This document shows positions 8,493-17,479 of a stretch of DNA of 64,000 nt, piece by piece. Each line of letters begins with the position of its first letter. Within the stretch, counting starts at the first letter, position 1. The notes beneath the pieces are model-generated. The model made no database searches. It had not been told where the DNA came from and saw only the letters and a list, made by a program, of their open reading frames with translations. The translations under genes were made by a program, and so were the position numbers. The DNA is from Pseudomonas siliginis (lineage in GTDB: Bacteria; Pseudomonadota; Gammaproteobacteria; Pseudomonadales; Pseudomonadaceae). The DNA lies in contig NZ_JAHSTW010000010.1 in NCBI RefSeq assembly GCF_019145195.1, positions 1 to 64,000 on the forward strand, read 5' to 3'.

Positions 8493-9217
8493 CTATCCGC
8501 CCCCACCAACCGCACCTGCCTCTCCAACTCCACCTTCAACCCCGGCTCCAATTTCAACTGCCGTGCCAGTTCATCCAGATAGCTCTTCTCCATAAAATTC
8601 TCCTCATCCACCAGCATCACACTGGCGATATACATCTCCGCCGCCATTTCCGGCGTGCTCGCCGCGCGGGCGACGTCGGTGGGGTCGAGGGGTTTGTTGA
8701 GTTCGGCGTGGAGCCAGTGTTGCAGTTCCTGATCGTTGTCGAGCTTTGTGAATTCGCCTTCGATCAGTTCGCGCTCGCGCTCGTCGATGTGGCCGTCGGC
8801 TTTGGCGGCGGCGACCAGGGCTTTGAGGATTGCCTGGCTGTGCTGCTCGACTTGAGCGGGTGGCAAGCGGTCGAGGGTTTGCGGTTCGCGTTGGGGTGCG
8901 CTGCCTTTTTGGGCGTTGTAGTTGCCGTACGCCTTGTAAGCCAGTACGCCCAGCGCGGCGAGGCCGCCGTAGATCGCGACTTTGCCGCCGACCTTGCGGA
9001 CCTTTTTATTGCCGAGCAGCAGGCCCATCGCGCCTGCGGCCAATGCGCCGCCACCCGCGCCTGAAAGCAGGCCGCCGAGGCCGCTGGAGCCAGACGAGCC
9101 ACCGAGCAAGCCGCCAAGCCCGCTGGCAGCCGATTTGCTGGAAGCGCCGCCGGCCTTGTTCTGCAGCATTTCCTGCCCGGACTTGAGCAGTTGATCGAGC
9201 AATCCACGGGTGTTCAT
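8486..9217 (-). CDS. DUF533 / TerB-like membrane-associated protein
   Basis: A 243-residue protein of the DUF533 family (YebE-like, with a tellurite-resistance TerB-like C-terminal fold). The N-terminal ~60 residues are low-complexity Gly/Ser/Leu (repeated GLGGLL). A Gly/Ala-rich hydrophobic stretch at about 58-95 (AAGAMGLLLG, VAIYGGLAALGVLAY) is probably membrane-inserted. From about 120 onward comes an acidic helical domain with AAAKADGHIDERERELI, typical of TerB-like proteins. The biochemical role of the family is unknown. Its stop codon (TAA, 8486-8488) falls inside an Rhs remnant, so the extreme C-terminus may have been altered by the island insertion. Confidence 0.85.
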   Translation of the reverse strand: MNTRGLLDQLLKSGQEMLQNKAGGASSKSAASGLGGLLGGSSGSSGLGGLLSGAGGGALAAGAMGLLLGNKKVRKVGGKVAIYGGLAALGVLAYKAYGNYNAQKGSAPQREPQTLDRLPPAQVEQHSQAILKALVAAAKADGHIDERERELIEGEFTKLDNDQELQHWLHAELNKPLDPTDVARAASTPEMAAEMYIASVMLVDEENFMEKSYLDELARQLKLEPGLKVELERQVRLVGADSV

Positions 9218-9350
9218 GTTCCGTCTCCAAACAAGGGTTATCCGGATCTAAGGCACTCAGCCTAGTTCGAAAGTGCCCCAATCCGCCCCGTGAAGGTGCT
9301 TCGAGATGTTGCTCGCCACTCAGAAGGGCCCGTTCCGAGCGTTACCCAAT

Positions 9351-9384
9351 GAAAAGGGGCAGGCCTTTCGACCTGCCCCCTTCT
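9351..9384 (-). terminator. Rho-independent terminator of the small gene at 9395
   Basis: GGGGCAGG (9356-9363) pairs with CCTGCCCC (9372-9379) around an 8-base loop, followed on the minus strand by TTTTC. It sits just after the stop of the 61-residue gene. Confidence 0.8.
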
Positions 9385-9394
9385 CCCCTCCTCC

Positions 9395-9580
9395 TTAAAA
9401 CCGCGAAACACTCCGCATCGCATCCACCAGATAGCGCATGGCGATCCGGTCGCTTTCCGATAGCTCTCGATAACGTTCCACTAGTTTCAATTCCTCGGAA
9501 TTGAGACGGCGTCTTCTGCGCCCGCCGCCCAAGCAAGGAAAGATGCCCAACATTTCGGTGATGCCCTGTATTTTTGCCAT
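9395..9580 (-). CDS. Small conserved hypothetical protein, 61 residues
   Basis: A short basic protein with a hydrophobic Gly-rich start (GITEMLGIFPCLGGG), an Arg cluster (RRRRR) and a helical end, ERYRELSESDRIAMRYLVDA. The last part resembles the C-terminal helix seen in small Pseudomonas regulatory or hypothetical proteins. No function is known to me. It has an AGGA Shine-Dalgarno about nine bases before ATG 9580 and its own downstream terminator, which argues that it is a real gene. Confidence 0.6.
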   Translation of the reverse strand: MAKIQGITEMLGIFPCLGGGRRRRRLNSEELKLVERYRELSESDRIAMRYLVDAMRSVSRF

Positions 9581-9983
9581 GGACGATGTCCTTCTCTATT
9601 GAGTCAAGAAACTGCTGAACCTCACATCGCCCTGCCTCTTCGAGCAGCGTCGTGTGCCCCGCCGGCACGAAGGCTTGTATCCGGTCTTGCCCATAGAATA
9701 GGAATTAAATCGGCGTTGAAAAGTGGTTTTTAGAGTAATTAATCGAAAAAAGCAGATATGCCCTCTAAATCAGAGAGCCCTGTCAGAAAAATTACAGACA
9801 TGTCTTGTTTCATTGCCAGATGACGCAACGCAAACAAGCCTTTTTGCCCGACAATCGAACCGATTAAGCTAGCGGGCATCTGTTTATAGTCCGTTGCGTT
9901 TGGCCGAAGGCATGACCGAACCGTAATTTCCGATCCGACAGGTGCCAGGAACGGCGCTGGATTGCACACGACAGGTTGTATTT
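9581..9983. other. AT-rich intergenic region upstream of opgD
   Basis: About 400 bases between two divergent genes, with no convincing reading frame. The middle (9720-9860) is AT-rich, as expected for promoters, but I could not identify a clear -35/-10 pair for opgD. Confidence 0.5.
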
Positions 9984-11612
9984 ATGCACCGCAGGAATTT
10001 GCTCAAAGCGTCCATGGCCATTGCGGCCTATACCGGTCTTTCCGCGTCGGGCCTGTTGGCCGCCCGCGCTTGGGCAGCCAATGGCGGCGCCGCCGATGGC
10101 GAGGCTCAGGCCTTCGATTTCGAGGCGTTGAAGCGTCAGGCCAAGCAGCTCGCCGGCAATGCCTATCAGGATACGAAACAGGTGTTGCCGCCAACCCTGG
10201 CGACCATGACTCCGCAAAATTTCAACGCGATCCGCTACGACGGCGAGCATTCCTTGTGGAAGGAAAACAAAGGTCAGCTGGACGTGCAGTTCTTCCACGT
10301 CGGCATGGGTTTCCGTCAACCGGTGCGCATGTACAGCGTTGATCCGAAGACACGCATGGCGCGCGAAGTGCACTTCCGCCCGGCGCTGTTCAATTACGAG
10401 AACACTTCGGTCGACACCCAGCAGCTCAAGGGCGACCTGGGTTTTGCCGGCTTCAAACTGTTCAAGGCGCCGGAGCTGGATCGGCATGACGTGGTGTCGT
10501 TTCTCGGCGCCAGCTATTTCCGTGCGGTCGATGCCACTGGCCAATATGGCCTTTCCGCGCGCGGCCTGGCCATCGACACTTACGCGAAGAAACGCGAAGA
10601 GTTTCCCGACTTCACCAAGTTCTGGTTCGAGACGCCTGACAAGAACGCCACGCGTTTTGTGGTCTACGCCCTGCTCGACTCGCCGAGCGCGACCGGCGCC
10701 TATCGCTTTGACATCGATTGCCAGGCCGAGCGCGTGGTCATGGAAATCGACGCGCACATCAATGCTCGTACCACCATCGAACAACTCGGCGTGGCGCCAA
10801 TGACGAGCATGTTCAGCTGCGGCACCCACGAACGGCGCATGTGCGACACCATCCACCCGCAGATCCACGACTCCGATCGCCTGGCGATGTGGCGCGGCAA
10901 CGGTGAATGGATCTGCCGTCCGTTGAACAACCCGGCGACGCTGCAATTCAACGCATTTGCCGACAAGGACCCGAAGGGTTTCGGCCTGGTGCAGACCGAC
11001 CACGAATTCGCCAACTATCAAGACACCGTCGACTGGTACAGCAAGCGCCCGAGCCTGTGGGTAGAACCGACAACCGCATGGGGCGAAGGCTCTATTGATC
11101 TGCTGGAAATTCCCACGACCGGCGAGACGCTGGACAACATCGTCGCCTTCTGGACGCCGAAGAAACCCGTGGCTGCCGGTGATTCGCTGAACTACGGGTA
11201 CAAGCTGTACTGGAGCGCCCTGCCACCGGTCGGCACGCCACTGGCGCGGGTGCACGCTACGCGTTCGGGCATGGGCGGCTTCACCGAGGGTTGGGCGCCG
11301 GGTGAACACTACCCGCCGGTCTGGGCGCGGCGCTTTGCCGTGGACTTCACCGGTGGCGGCCTCGAGCGCCTGCCACAGGGCACTGGAATCGAGCCGGTGA
11401 TTACCTGTTCCAACGGCAAGGTGCAGGACTTCAGCGTGCTGGTGCTGGATGACATCAAGGGTTACCGGATTCTGTTCGATTGGTATCCGACCAATGACAG
11501 TGTCGAGCCAGTGGAACTGCGCCTGTTCATTCGCACCAATGACCGCACGTTGAGCGAGACCTGGCTGTACCAGTATTTCCCGCCGGCGCCGGACAAGCGT
11601 AAATACCCTTGA
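9984..11612 (+). CDS. opgD: Periplasmic glucan biosynthesis protein OpgD
   Basis: A 542-residue OpgD/MdoD-type protein, which shapes the backbone of osmoregulated periplasmic glucans. The N-terminus MHRRNLLKASMAIAAYTGL followed by AARAWA is a twin-arginine signal, so the folded protein is exported by Tat. Family blocks are present: FNAIRYDGEHSLW near the start of the mature chain, and GEWICRPLNNPATLQ and GFGLVQTDHEFANYQD in the centre. ATG 9984 is preferred because it begins the Tat signal. An upstream in-frame ATG at 9942 would put 14 extra residues before it. The gene stands alone, with a terminator shared with the convergent oxidoreductase. Confidence 0.93.
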   Translation: MHRRNLLKASMAIAAYTGLSASGLLAARAWAANGGAADGEAQAFDFEALKRQAKQLAGNAYQDTKQVLPPTLATMTPQNFNAIRYDGEHSLWKENKGQLDVQFFHVGMGFRQPVRMYSVDPKTRMAREVHFRPALFNYENTSVDTQQLKGDLGFAGFKLFKAPELDRHDVVSFLGASYFRAVDATGQYGLSARGLAIDTYAKKREEFPDFTKFWFETPDKNATRFVVYALLDSPSATGAYRFDIDCQAERVVMEIDAHINARTTIEQLGVAPMTSMFSCGTHERRMCDTIHPQIHDSDRLAMWRGNGEWICRPLNNPATLQFNAFADKDPKGFGLVQTDHEFANYQDTVDWYSKRPSLWVEPTTAWGEGSIDLLEIPTTGETLDNIVAFWTPKKPVAAGDSLNYGYKLYWSALPPVGTPLARVHATRSGMGGFTEGWAPGEHYPPVWARRFAVDFTGGGLERLPQGTGIEPVITCSNGKVQDFSVLVLDDIKGYRILFDWYPTNDSVEPVELRLFIRTNDRTLSETWLYQYFPPAPDKRKYP

Positions 11613-11639
11613 GGTTCTAAGGCGACTGTTCTGGCGTCA

Positions 11640-11704
11640 TTCGCGAGCAGGCTCGCTCCCACAGGGGTCCGCATTCCTATTGTGGGAGCGAGCCTGCTCG
11701 CGAA
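11640..11704. repeat. REP-like inverted pair (family A)
   Basis: Two inverted copies of GCGAGCAGGCTCGCTCCCAC, about 16 bases apart, can form a long hairpin. The same element occurs at 13097, 32045, 33958 and 58893, and as single copies elsewhere. It lies 3' of opgD. Confidence 0.9.
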
Positions 11705-11740
11705 GAGGCCCGCCTGACAACGCAAAATTGTGCCGAATAG

Positions 11741-11773
11741 AAAAGCCCCGACCCTCACCGGCTCGGGGCTTTT
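11741..11773. terminator. Bidirectional terminator between opgD and the flavin oxidoreductase
   Basis: AAAAGCCCCGA (11741-11751) pairs with TCGGGGCTTTT (11763-11773), giving a GC stem with U-runs on both strands. It separates two convergent genes. Confidence 0.88.
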
Positions 11774-11789
11774 GCTTTCCAGCCTTCAA

Positions 11790-12896
11790 TCAATCGCGCA
11801 AATCCGATTCATGAATCGGCTGATCCCGATGGGTCGCGCGCTGATACTGCGCCGGCCACACTGCTTTGCGCCCACCCAGATCATCGTCGGCATGCAGCGG
11901 CCAGTACGGATCGCGCAGCAGCTCTCGGGCGAGGAAAATGATATCAGCCTGACAGGTACGCAGAATGTGCTCGGCCTGGGCCGGCTCGGTAATCATTCCG
12001 ACAGTACCGGTGGCGATGCCTGACTCTTTGCGTACACGCTCGGCGAAGCGCGTCTGATATCCGGGTCCGACCGGGATTTCCGCGTTTGCAGCAGTCCCTC
12101 CTGAAGACACGTCAATGAGATCGGCGCCCAGCGTGTGAAGGCGACGCGCCAGTTCCACGGTCTCATCCGGATTCCAGCCGTCTTCGACCCAATCAGTCGC
12201 CGAGACGCGGACAAACACTGGCAATTCCTCCGGCCATACCGCCCTCACCGCTTCAGTGACCTGCAGCACCAGACGGATACGATTCTCGAACGAACCACCG
12301 TACTGATCGCGGCGTTGATTGCTCAGCGGCGAAAGAAATTGATGCAGCAGATAGCCGTGCGCAGCATGCACCTCGACCACGCTGAACCCGGCCGTCAGCG
12401 CGCGTTTGGCCGCGTTGACAAAGGCCTGGATCACTTCGGCGATCTGCCCTTCATCCAGCTGCTTCGGTTGGGTGTGCTGCGGGTCGAAGGCAATCGGCGA
12501 TGGCCCGACCGGGGTCCAGCCGCCGTCCTCGGGTTTGACACTGCCATGCTTGCCGATCCAAGGCCGGTGGGTGCTGGCCTTGCGCCCGGCGTGGGCCAGT
12601 TGAATACCGGCGACCGCACCCTGGGCGGTGATGAAGCGAGTGATGCGTTGCAGCGGTTCGATCTGCTCGTCGTTCCACAGTCCAAGGTCTTCGGCGGTGA
12701 TGCGCCCGTCGGCGGTCACCGCCGTGGCTTCGGTGAAAACCAGACCGGCACCGCCCACCGCGCGGCTGCCCAAGTGCACCAGGTGCCAGTCGTTGGCCAA
12801 GCCGTCGACGCTGGAGTACTGGCACATCGGCGACACGGCGATGCGGTTGGGCAGGGTCAGTTGGCGCAGGGTAAAGGGTTCAAGCAGCAGACTCAT
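11790..12896 (-). CDS. YqjM-like old yellow enzyme, NAD(P)H:flavin oxidoreductase
   Basis: A 368-residue TIM-barrel flavoenzyme of the old yellow enzyme family, thermophilic-like/YqjM class. It uses FMN and NAD(P)H to reduce activated C=C bonds of enones and related electrophiles. Seen: SPMCQYSS (the redox-tuning Cys typical of the class, near residue 24), IQLAHAGRKAS, EVHAAHGYLLHQFLSPLSN with the substrate-binding His pair, RDQYGGSFENR, and the FMN phosphate region IIFLARELLRDPYW. Length matches the family. It is a single gene. The physiological substrate cannot be read from the sequence; XenA is the nearest named Pseudomonas relative I recall, but this sequence looks closer to YqjM. Confidence 0.9.
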   Translation of the reverse strand: MSLLLEPFTLRQLTLPNRIAVSPMCQYSSVDGLANDWHLVHLGSRAVGGAGLVFTEATAVTADGRITAEDLGLWNDEQIEPLQRITRFITAQGAVAGIQLAHAGRKASTHRPWIGKHGSVKPEDGGWTPVGPSPIAFDPQHTQPKQLDEGQIAEVIQAFVNAAKRALTAGFSVVEVHAAHGYLLHQFLSPLSNQRRDQYGGSFENRIRLVLQVTEAVRAVWPEELPVFVRVSATDWVEDGWNPDETVELARRLHTLGADLIDVSSGGTAANAEIPVGPGYQTRFAERVRKESGIATGTVGMITEPAQAEHILRTCQADIIFLARELLRDPYWPLHADDDLGGRKAVWPAQYQRATHRDQPIHESDLRD

Positions 12897-13096
12897 GGGG
12901 CACCTCTCGAATCAGTGGGCAGGCTCCAGGGTTCTGTTTGAAAAGTCGACGAGTGACAGAAAAAGGGTGCAGCACCCGCCCCCGCGGGCAAAAATCCGAC
13001 AAGACGTCACAAGGCCAATCAAGCAGTGCTTAGAGCCTAGTCGACAACCGGGAATGACGGAGGGTTCAGAGTAATTCAGTGTGTGAAAGGACACTT

Positions 13097-13157
13097 TCGC
13101 GAGCAAGCTCGCTCCCACAAGACTGCACCGTACCTGTGGGAGCGAGCCTGCTCGCGA
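13097..13157. repeat. REP-like inverted pair (family A)
   Basis: Inverted copies of the GCGAGCAGGCTCGCTCCCAC element (one copy with an A substitution, GAGCAAGC), between recJ and the oxidoreductase gene. Its position just past the recJ stop suggests a 3'-end stabilising or terminating hairpin. Confidence 0.88.
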
Positions 13158-13162
13158 ATGGC

Positions 13163-14872
13163 TTAACGCGGTTCGATATGAGCAATCATCAGCTGCACAG
13201 TCTCGTTGCCACGAAACTCGTTAACGTCGAGCTTGTAAGCCAGTTCAACCCATTGAATCGTCGGGTTCGGCCACACATCGCGATCAATGCCAAACGCGAT
13301 GCCATCGAGTTTCACCGAGCCGCATTCGCTTTTCAGCACCACTTTCAAATGCCGTTCGCCAACCACGCGCTGCTCGACCAGTTGAAACACACCGTGAAAC
13401 AGCGGCTCGGGAAAATGCTGCCCCCACGGCCCGGCGTGGCGCAAGGCGCGGGCCAGTTCGAGGTGGAATTCTTCGACGGCCAGCGTGCCGTCCGACAACA
13501 TGCGCCCGGTGAGGTCTTCTTCGCGAAGTTGCCTACGCACTTCAGCGTCGAAAGCCTCGGCAAACAACGGAAAATTCTCCTGGGGCAAGGTCAGACCAGC
13601 GGCCATCGCATGACCACCATATTTGGCGATCAGGTTCGGATGCTGCGCTGCGACCACGCTCAGCGCATCGCGAATATGGAAGCCCTGCACCGAGCGACCG
13701 GAGCCCTTGAGCAGACCATCACCGGCATCGGCGAAGGCAATGGTCGGGCGGAAATAGCGCTCTTTCATGCGCGAAGCGAGAATGCCGATCACGCCCTGGT
13801 GCCACTCCGGGTCGAACAGGCACAGACCAAACGGCATCGATTCGACTGGCAGATCCTTGAGCTGCGCCAGCGCTTCACGCTGCATGCCCTGCTCGATGGA
13901 TTTGCGATCCTGGTTCATACCGTCCAGTTGCGCAGCCATCTCCCGCGCCAGATTGGCGTCGGCAGTGAGCAGGCATTCGATGCCCAGGCTCATGTCGTCC
14001 AGACGCCCGGCGGCGTTCAGGCGCGGGCCGACGATGAAACCCAGGTCGGTGGAAGTGATCCGCGCAGCCTCTCGCTTGGCGACTTCGAGAATCGCCTTGA
14101 TCCCCGGCCGTGCCCGGCCGGCGCGAATCCGCTCCAGCCCTTGATGCACGAGAATGCGGTTGTTGGCATCCAGCGGCACCACGTCGGCGACGCTGCCCAG
14201 CGCCACCAGATCGAGCAGTTCGCCGATGTTCGGTTGTGGCTTGCTCTCGTACCAGCCGAGGCTGCGCAGACGCGCGCGCAACGCCATGAGTACGTAAAAG
14301 ATCACCCCGACGCCGGCCAGCGCTTTGCTCGGAAATTCGCAGCCCGGCTGATTCGGATTGACCAGCGCATCAGCCTGCGGCAGTTCATCGCCGGGCAAGT
14401 GGTGGTCGGTGATCAACACCTTCAGTCCGGCGCGCTTGGCCGCCGCGACGCCTTCGACACTGGAAATACCATTGTCGACGGTGATCAATAACTGCGGTTC
14501 ACGGGTCAGCGCTACTTCAACGATTTCCGGCGTCAGGCCATAGCCGTATTCGAAACGGTTCGGCACCAGATAATCGACATGCGCCGCGCCAAGCAGGCGC
14601 AGGCCGAGGACACCGACGGTGCTGGCGGTGGCGCCGTCCGCATCGAAGTCGCCGACGATCAAAATGCGCTGGCGTTGCTCCAATGCCGTCACCAGCAGGT
14701 CAACTGCCGCATCGATGCCTTTGAGCTGCTGGAACGGGATCAAGCGCGCCAGACTCTTGTCCAGCTCCGCCTCCGACTGCACGCCCCGCGCCGCGTACAG
14801 GCGGGTCAGCAGTGGCGGCAGATCACCAAGGAAAGGCAGCGTGGCAGGCAGTTGACGAGGTTCGATACGCAT
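13163..14872 (-). CDS. recJ: Single-stranded-DNA exonuclease RecJ
   Basis: A 569-residue RecJ, the 5'-3' ssDNA exonuclease of the RecF recombination and mismatch-repair pathways. DHH-superfamily motifs are clear: VGDFDADGATASTVGV (motif I), TVDNGISS, TDHHLPGDELPQADALVNP (motif III, the DHH), and VADVVPLD. The DHHA1 nucleic-acid-binding region includes KGSGRSVQGFHIRDAL and YGGHAMAAGLTL. Length is as expected. Start ATG 14872 gives MRIEPRQL. yaeQ lies upstream on the same strand but 54 bases away, so co-transcription is possible. Confidence 0.97.
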   Translation of the reverse strand: MRIEPRQLPATLPFLGDLPPLLTRLYAARGVQSEAELDKSLARLIPFQQLKGIDAAVDLLVTALEQRQRILIVGDFDADGATASTVGVLGLRLLGAAHVDYLVPNRFEYGYGLTPEIVEVALTREPQLLITVDNGISSVEGVAAAKRAGLKVLITDHHLPGDELPQADALVNPNQPGCEFPSKALAGVGVIFYVLMALRARLRSLGWYESKPQPNIGELLDLVALGSVADVVPLDANNRILVHQGLERIRAGRARPGIKAILEVAKREAARITSTDLGFIVGPRLNAAGRLDDMSLGIECLLTADANLAREMAAQLDGMNQDRKSIEQGMQREALAQLKDLPVESMPFGLCLFDPEWHQGVIGILASRMKERYFRPTIAFADAGDGLLKGSGRSVQGFHIRDALSVVAAQHPNLIAKYGGHAMAAGLTLPQENFPLFAEAFDAEVRRQLREEDLTGRMLSDGTLAVEEFHLELARALRHAGPWGQHFPEPLFHGVFQLVEQRVVGERHLKVVLKSECGSVKLDGIAFGIDRDVWPNPTIQWVELAYKLDVNEFRGNETVQLMIAHIEPR

Positions 14873-14926
14873 GGGGCGACGGAGGCTTCTCTTTGATTCG
14901 TGGGAAATATCAGCGGTGTCGCGACC

Positions 14927-15469
14927 TCAGCCGCGCTCACCTTGCAGCCATTGCAACTGGACTTCGTGCTGACCGCGATCGTCGGTGACGAAGATCGTGC
15001 CTTCGCTGATCATCACGTCCCACTTGATGACGCGCGGCATGTCCTTGGCCAGGGTCTCCAGCACTTCCTGCGGGACGGCGGCGATATTGACGTTTTTCAG
15101 GTTCTTGATCGCCGGGATCACCTTGGTTTCCCACACACGCAGGCTGCCGTAGGCCAGCAGGCTGGTGCGTTCGGTGCGGCGCGAGCACCAGGTCAGGCGA
15201 TCGGCATCCGGCTGGCCGACTTCGATCCAGTGCAGGACACGGTCGTCCAGGCTCTTTTCCCACAAGGCCGGTTCATCCACGTCTGACAGACCACGGCCGA
15301 ACGACAGCTGCTCGTTGTACCAGAGCGCGTAGGCCAGCAGCCGCACAGTCATGCGTTCTTCGGTCTCCGAAGGATGACGGGCGATGGTCTGCTTGACGCT
15401 CTCGTAGACGCTGCGATCGAGGTCGGTGAGGTTCAGTTCGAATTTGTAGGTTGTGGACGGCTGGGCCAT
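14927..15469 (-). CDS. yaeQ: YaeQ family protein
   Basis: A 180-residue YaeQ protein, the same length as the E. coli protein. The fold belongs to the PD-(D/E)XK nuclease-like group, but no activity is established. Seen: STTYKFELNLTDLDRSVYES at the start, the ERMTVRLLAYALWY segment, LSDVDEPALW, and VLHWIEVGQPDADRL, all typical of the family. ATG 15469 (MAQPSTTY) is preferred to the upstream ATG at 15502 because homologues begin here. It is adjacent to recJ on the same strand. Confidence 0.9.
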   Translation of the reverse strand: MAQPSTTYKFELNLTDLDRSVYESVKQTIARHPSETEERMTVRLLAYALWYNEQLSFGRGLSDVDEPALWEKSLDDRVLHWIEVGQPDADRLTWCSRRTERTSLLAYGSLRVWETKVIPAIKNLKNVNIAAVPQEVLETLAKDMPRVIKWDVMISEGTIFVTDDRGQHEVQLQWLQGERG

Positions 15470-15615
15470 GAACGGGCTTCTTGATACGAGGAAAGTCGGC
15501 AAGTCTAACCGATGCCACAGGCAATCATCGAATTGATGGCAATCAAGCTGCGGCGTCTGACAGCCGGCTATGTTAAAACCCTGTATCCGCTCAGCCTTGT
15601 CCTACAGGATTTCGC

Positions 15616-16815
15616 ATGCCGTTCACCAGCAAACCGCTCTCGGGTCTGAAAGTCATTGAATTGGGTACGTTGATCGCCGGGCCGTTTGCCTCGCGCATTT
15701 GCGGCGAATTCGGCGCCGAAGTGATCAAGATCGAATCGCCGGACGGCGGCGATCCCCTGCGCAAATGGCGCAAGTTGTACGAAGGCACCTCGTTGTGGTG
15801 GTTTGTCCAGGCGCGCAACAAGAAGTCGCTGACCCTCAATCTGAAACACCCCGACGGCTTGGCGATCCTGAAACAGCTGCTTGGCGAAGCCGACATCCTC
15901 ATCGAGAATTTTCGCCCCGGCGTACTGGAAAAACTCGGTCTGAGCTGGGAAACCCTGCACGCCCTGAACCCGAAACTGGTGATGGTGCGCCTATCCGGTT
16001 TCGGTCAGACCGGGCCGATGAAAGATCAGCCCGGCTTCGGCGCGGTCGGCGAATCCATGGGCGGCCTGCGGTACATCACCGGTTTCGAAGACCGGCCACC
16101 GGTGCGTACCGGGATTTCCATCGGTGATTCGATTGCCGCGCTGTGGGGCGTGATTGGTGCGCTGATGGCGCTGCGTCATCGCGAAGTCAATGGCGGACTG
16201 GGCCAAGTGGTCGACGTTGCGCTTTATGAAGCTATCTTCGCGATGATGGAAAGCATGGTGCCGGAGTTCGACGTCTTCGGTTTCATCCGCGAGCGCAGCG
16301 GTAACATTATGCCGGGCATCACGCCATCTTCGATCCACACCAGTGCCGACGGCAAACATGTGCAGATCGGCGCCAATGGTGATGCGATCTTCAAACGCTT
16401 CATGCTTGTGATTGGCCGCGCAGATCTTGCCAACGACCCTCTGCTGGCCAGTAACGACGGGCGTGACAGTCGCCGGGACGAGTTGTATGGCGTGATTGAT
16501 CGCTGGGTCAATTCCTTACCGCTGCAGATCGTTCTCGACTTGCTCAATCAGGCCGACGTACCGGTCAGCCGGATCTTCAGCGCCGAGGACATGTTCAACG
16601 ATCCGCAATACTTGGCGCGGGAGATGTTCCTGCATGCCAAGCTGCCGGACGGCAAGGATTTCAAGATGCCCGGCATCGTGCCGAAGCTGTCGGAAACGCC
16701 GGGCTCGTCCGAATGGGTCGGACCGCAGCTTGGCGAACACAATGCGCAGGTGCTTGGCGATCTGGGCTACGACGCGGCGCAAATCGCTCGGCTGCGCGAA
16801 GACGGGGCCATTTGA
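15616..16815 (+). CDS. CaiB/BaiF family (class III) CoA transferase
   Basis: A 399-residue class III CoA transferase, which moves CoA between carboxylic acids through an Asp-bound anhydride. Seen: LKVIELGTLIAGPFASRICGEFGAEVIKIE at the start (split here as the Rossmann-like entry), the NKKSLTLNLKHPDG segment, IENFRPGVLEKLGL, RLSGFGQTGP, and GISIGDSIAALWGVIGAL, whose Asp corresponds to the catalytic residue in this family. No substrate-specific neighbour is present, so the physiological acid is unknown. ATG 15616 follows an AGGA Shine-Dalgarno-like site. Confidence 0.92.
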   Translation: MPFTSKPLSGLKVIELGTLIAGPFASRICGEFGAEVIKIESPDGGDPLRKWRKLYEGTSLWWFVQARNKKSLTLNLKHPDGLAILKQLLGEADILIENFRPGVLEKLGLSWETLHALNPKLVMVRLSGFGQTGPMKDQPGFGAVGESMGGLRYITGFEDRPPVRTGISIGDSIAALWGVIGALMALRHREVNGGLGQVVDVALYEAIFAMMESMVPEFDVFGFIRERSGNIMPGITPSSIHTSADGKHVQIGANGDAIFKRFMLVIGRADLANDPLLASNDGRDSRRDELYGVIDRWVNSLPLQIVLDLLNQADVPVSRIFSAEDMFNDPQYLAREMFLHAKLPDGKDFKMPGIVPKLSETPGSSEWVGPQLGEHNAQVLGDLGYDAAQIARLREDGAI

Positions 16816-16871
16816 GCAACGCTGGAGGTTTGGTTTTCGAGCAAAAAGCTGTGCACAGGGCAAACGCCGGG

Positions 16872-16912
16872 CAAAAGAAACCCCGAGAAGTGGGGAGACG
16901 ACTCGGGGTTAA
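16872..16912 (-). terminator. Terminator of the DUF3509 gene
   Basis: AACCCCGAG (16879-16887) pairs with CTCGGGGTT (16902-16910). On the minus strand the stem is followed by TCTTTT, so it best serves the DUF3509 gene, and may also stop the convergent CoA transferase transcript. Confidence 0.65.
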
Positions 16913-17035
16913 ACGGGGTCTGCTTCGAGACCCGTAGCAGCAAGCGACAAGCACCGGAGCACAATGCTTGATCCTGCTGTTATGGGGTCTGACTGACAGG
17001 GATGCAGGAAGGTTCCCACAAAAAATATTTCATCT

Positions 17036-17329
17036 TTACAGGGCCGGACGCTTGTCCAGAGCTGCATTGCGCAACGCCGCAATGACGCAGGGTTCCAGCC
17101 GCCCTTCGGCGATCATCACGTCACGGTGCAGGCCGTCCACCACGTCGGTCAGCAAGCGCTTGTCGCTCAACTGGGCCTGATTGAATTCGCGTTCCACCAC
17201 AATGGCGCCGCTGCTGTTCTTCAGCGTCACCAGACATTCACCATGGCTGCCGCGAGGGGTCAGCGTCACCTGATACGGGCTCAGAGCCTCACCGAGCAAT
17301 AGACTGATACTTTCCATCTCGATCTCCAC
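17036..17329 (-). CDS. DUF3509 domain protein
   Basis: A 97-residue Pseudomonas-specific small protein. The sequence MESISLLLGEALSPYQVTLT, followed by GECLVTLKNSSGAIVVER and AQLSDKRLLTDVVDGLHRDV, fits the DUF3509 family, a strand-rich domain with a C-terminal helix. Function is unknown. ATG 17329 gives four residues before a second Met at 17317; either could be the start. The gene has its own terminator and is flanked by unrelated genes. Confidence 0.75.
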   Translation of the reverse strand: MEIEMESISLLLGEALSPYQVTLTPRGSHGECLVTLKNSSGAIVVEREFNQAQLSDKRLLTDVVDGLHRDVMIAEGRLEPCVIAALRNAALDKRPAL

Positions 17330-17479
17330 TCAATAGTCCGAAAACACAGTGCCTGGGGCGTGTTCACATTAAATGACCACCGGCCCGAGAAGAAAGTTCT
17401 GCCTGTCACGTTCCGACCTTGCAGGACCGTGTCTGACAGAGCATGCATGGCGAAGATGACAGAAAAATATTCGCCGGTA

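Noticed and set aside
9739..9969. A 76-codon minus-strand frame upstream of opgD
   Set aside because: It overlaps the expected opgD promoter, with no Shine-Dalgarno and no domain.
13079..13160. CRISPR array suspected from repeated GAGCAGGCTCGCTCCCA units
   Set aside because: Units are inverted pairs scattered over the window without regular spacers; they are REP-like elements, and no cas genes are present.
16816..17035. Possible small RNA between the CoA transferase and DUF3509
   Set aside because: Only one terminator-like stem is visible, and it is better explained as the end of DUF3509.
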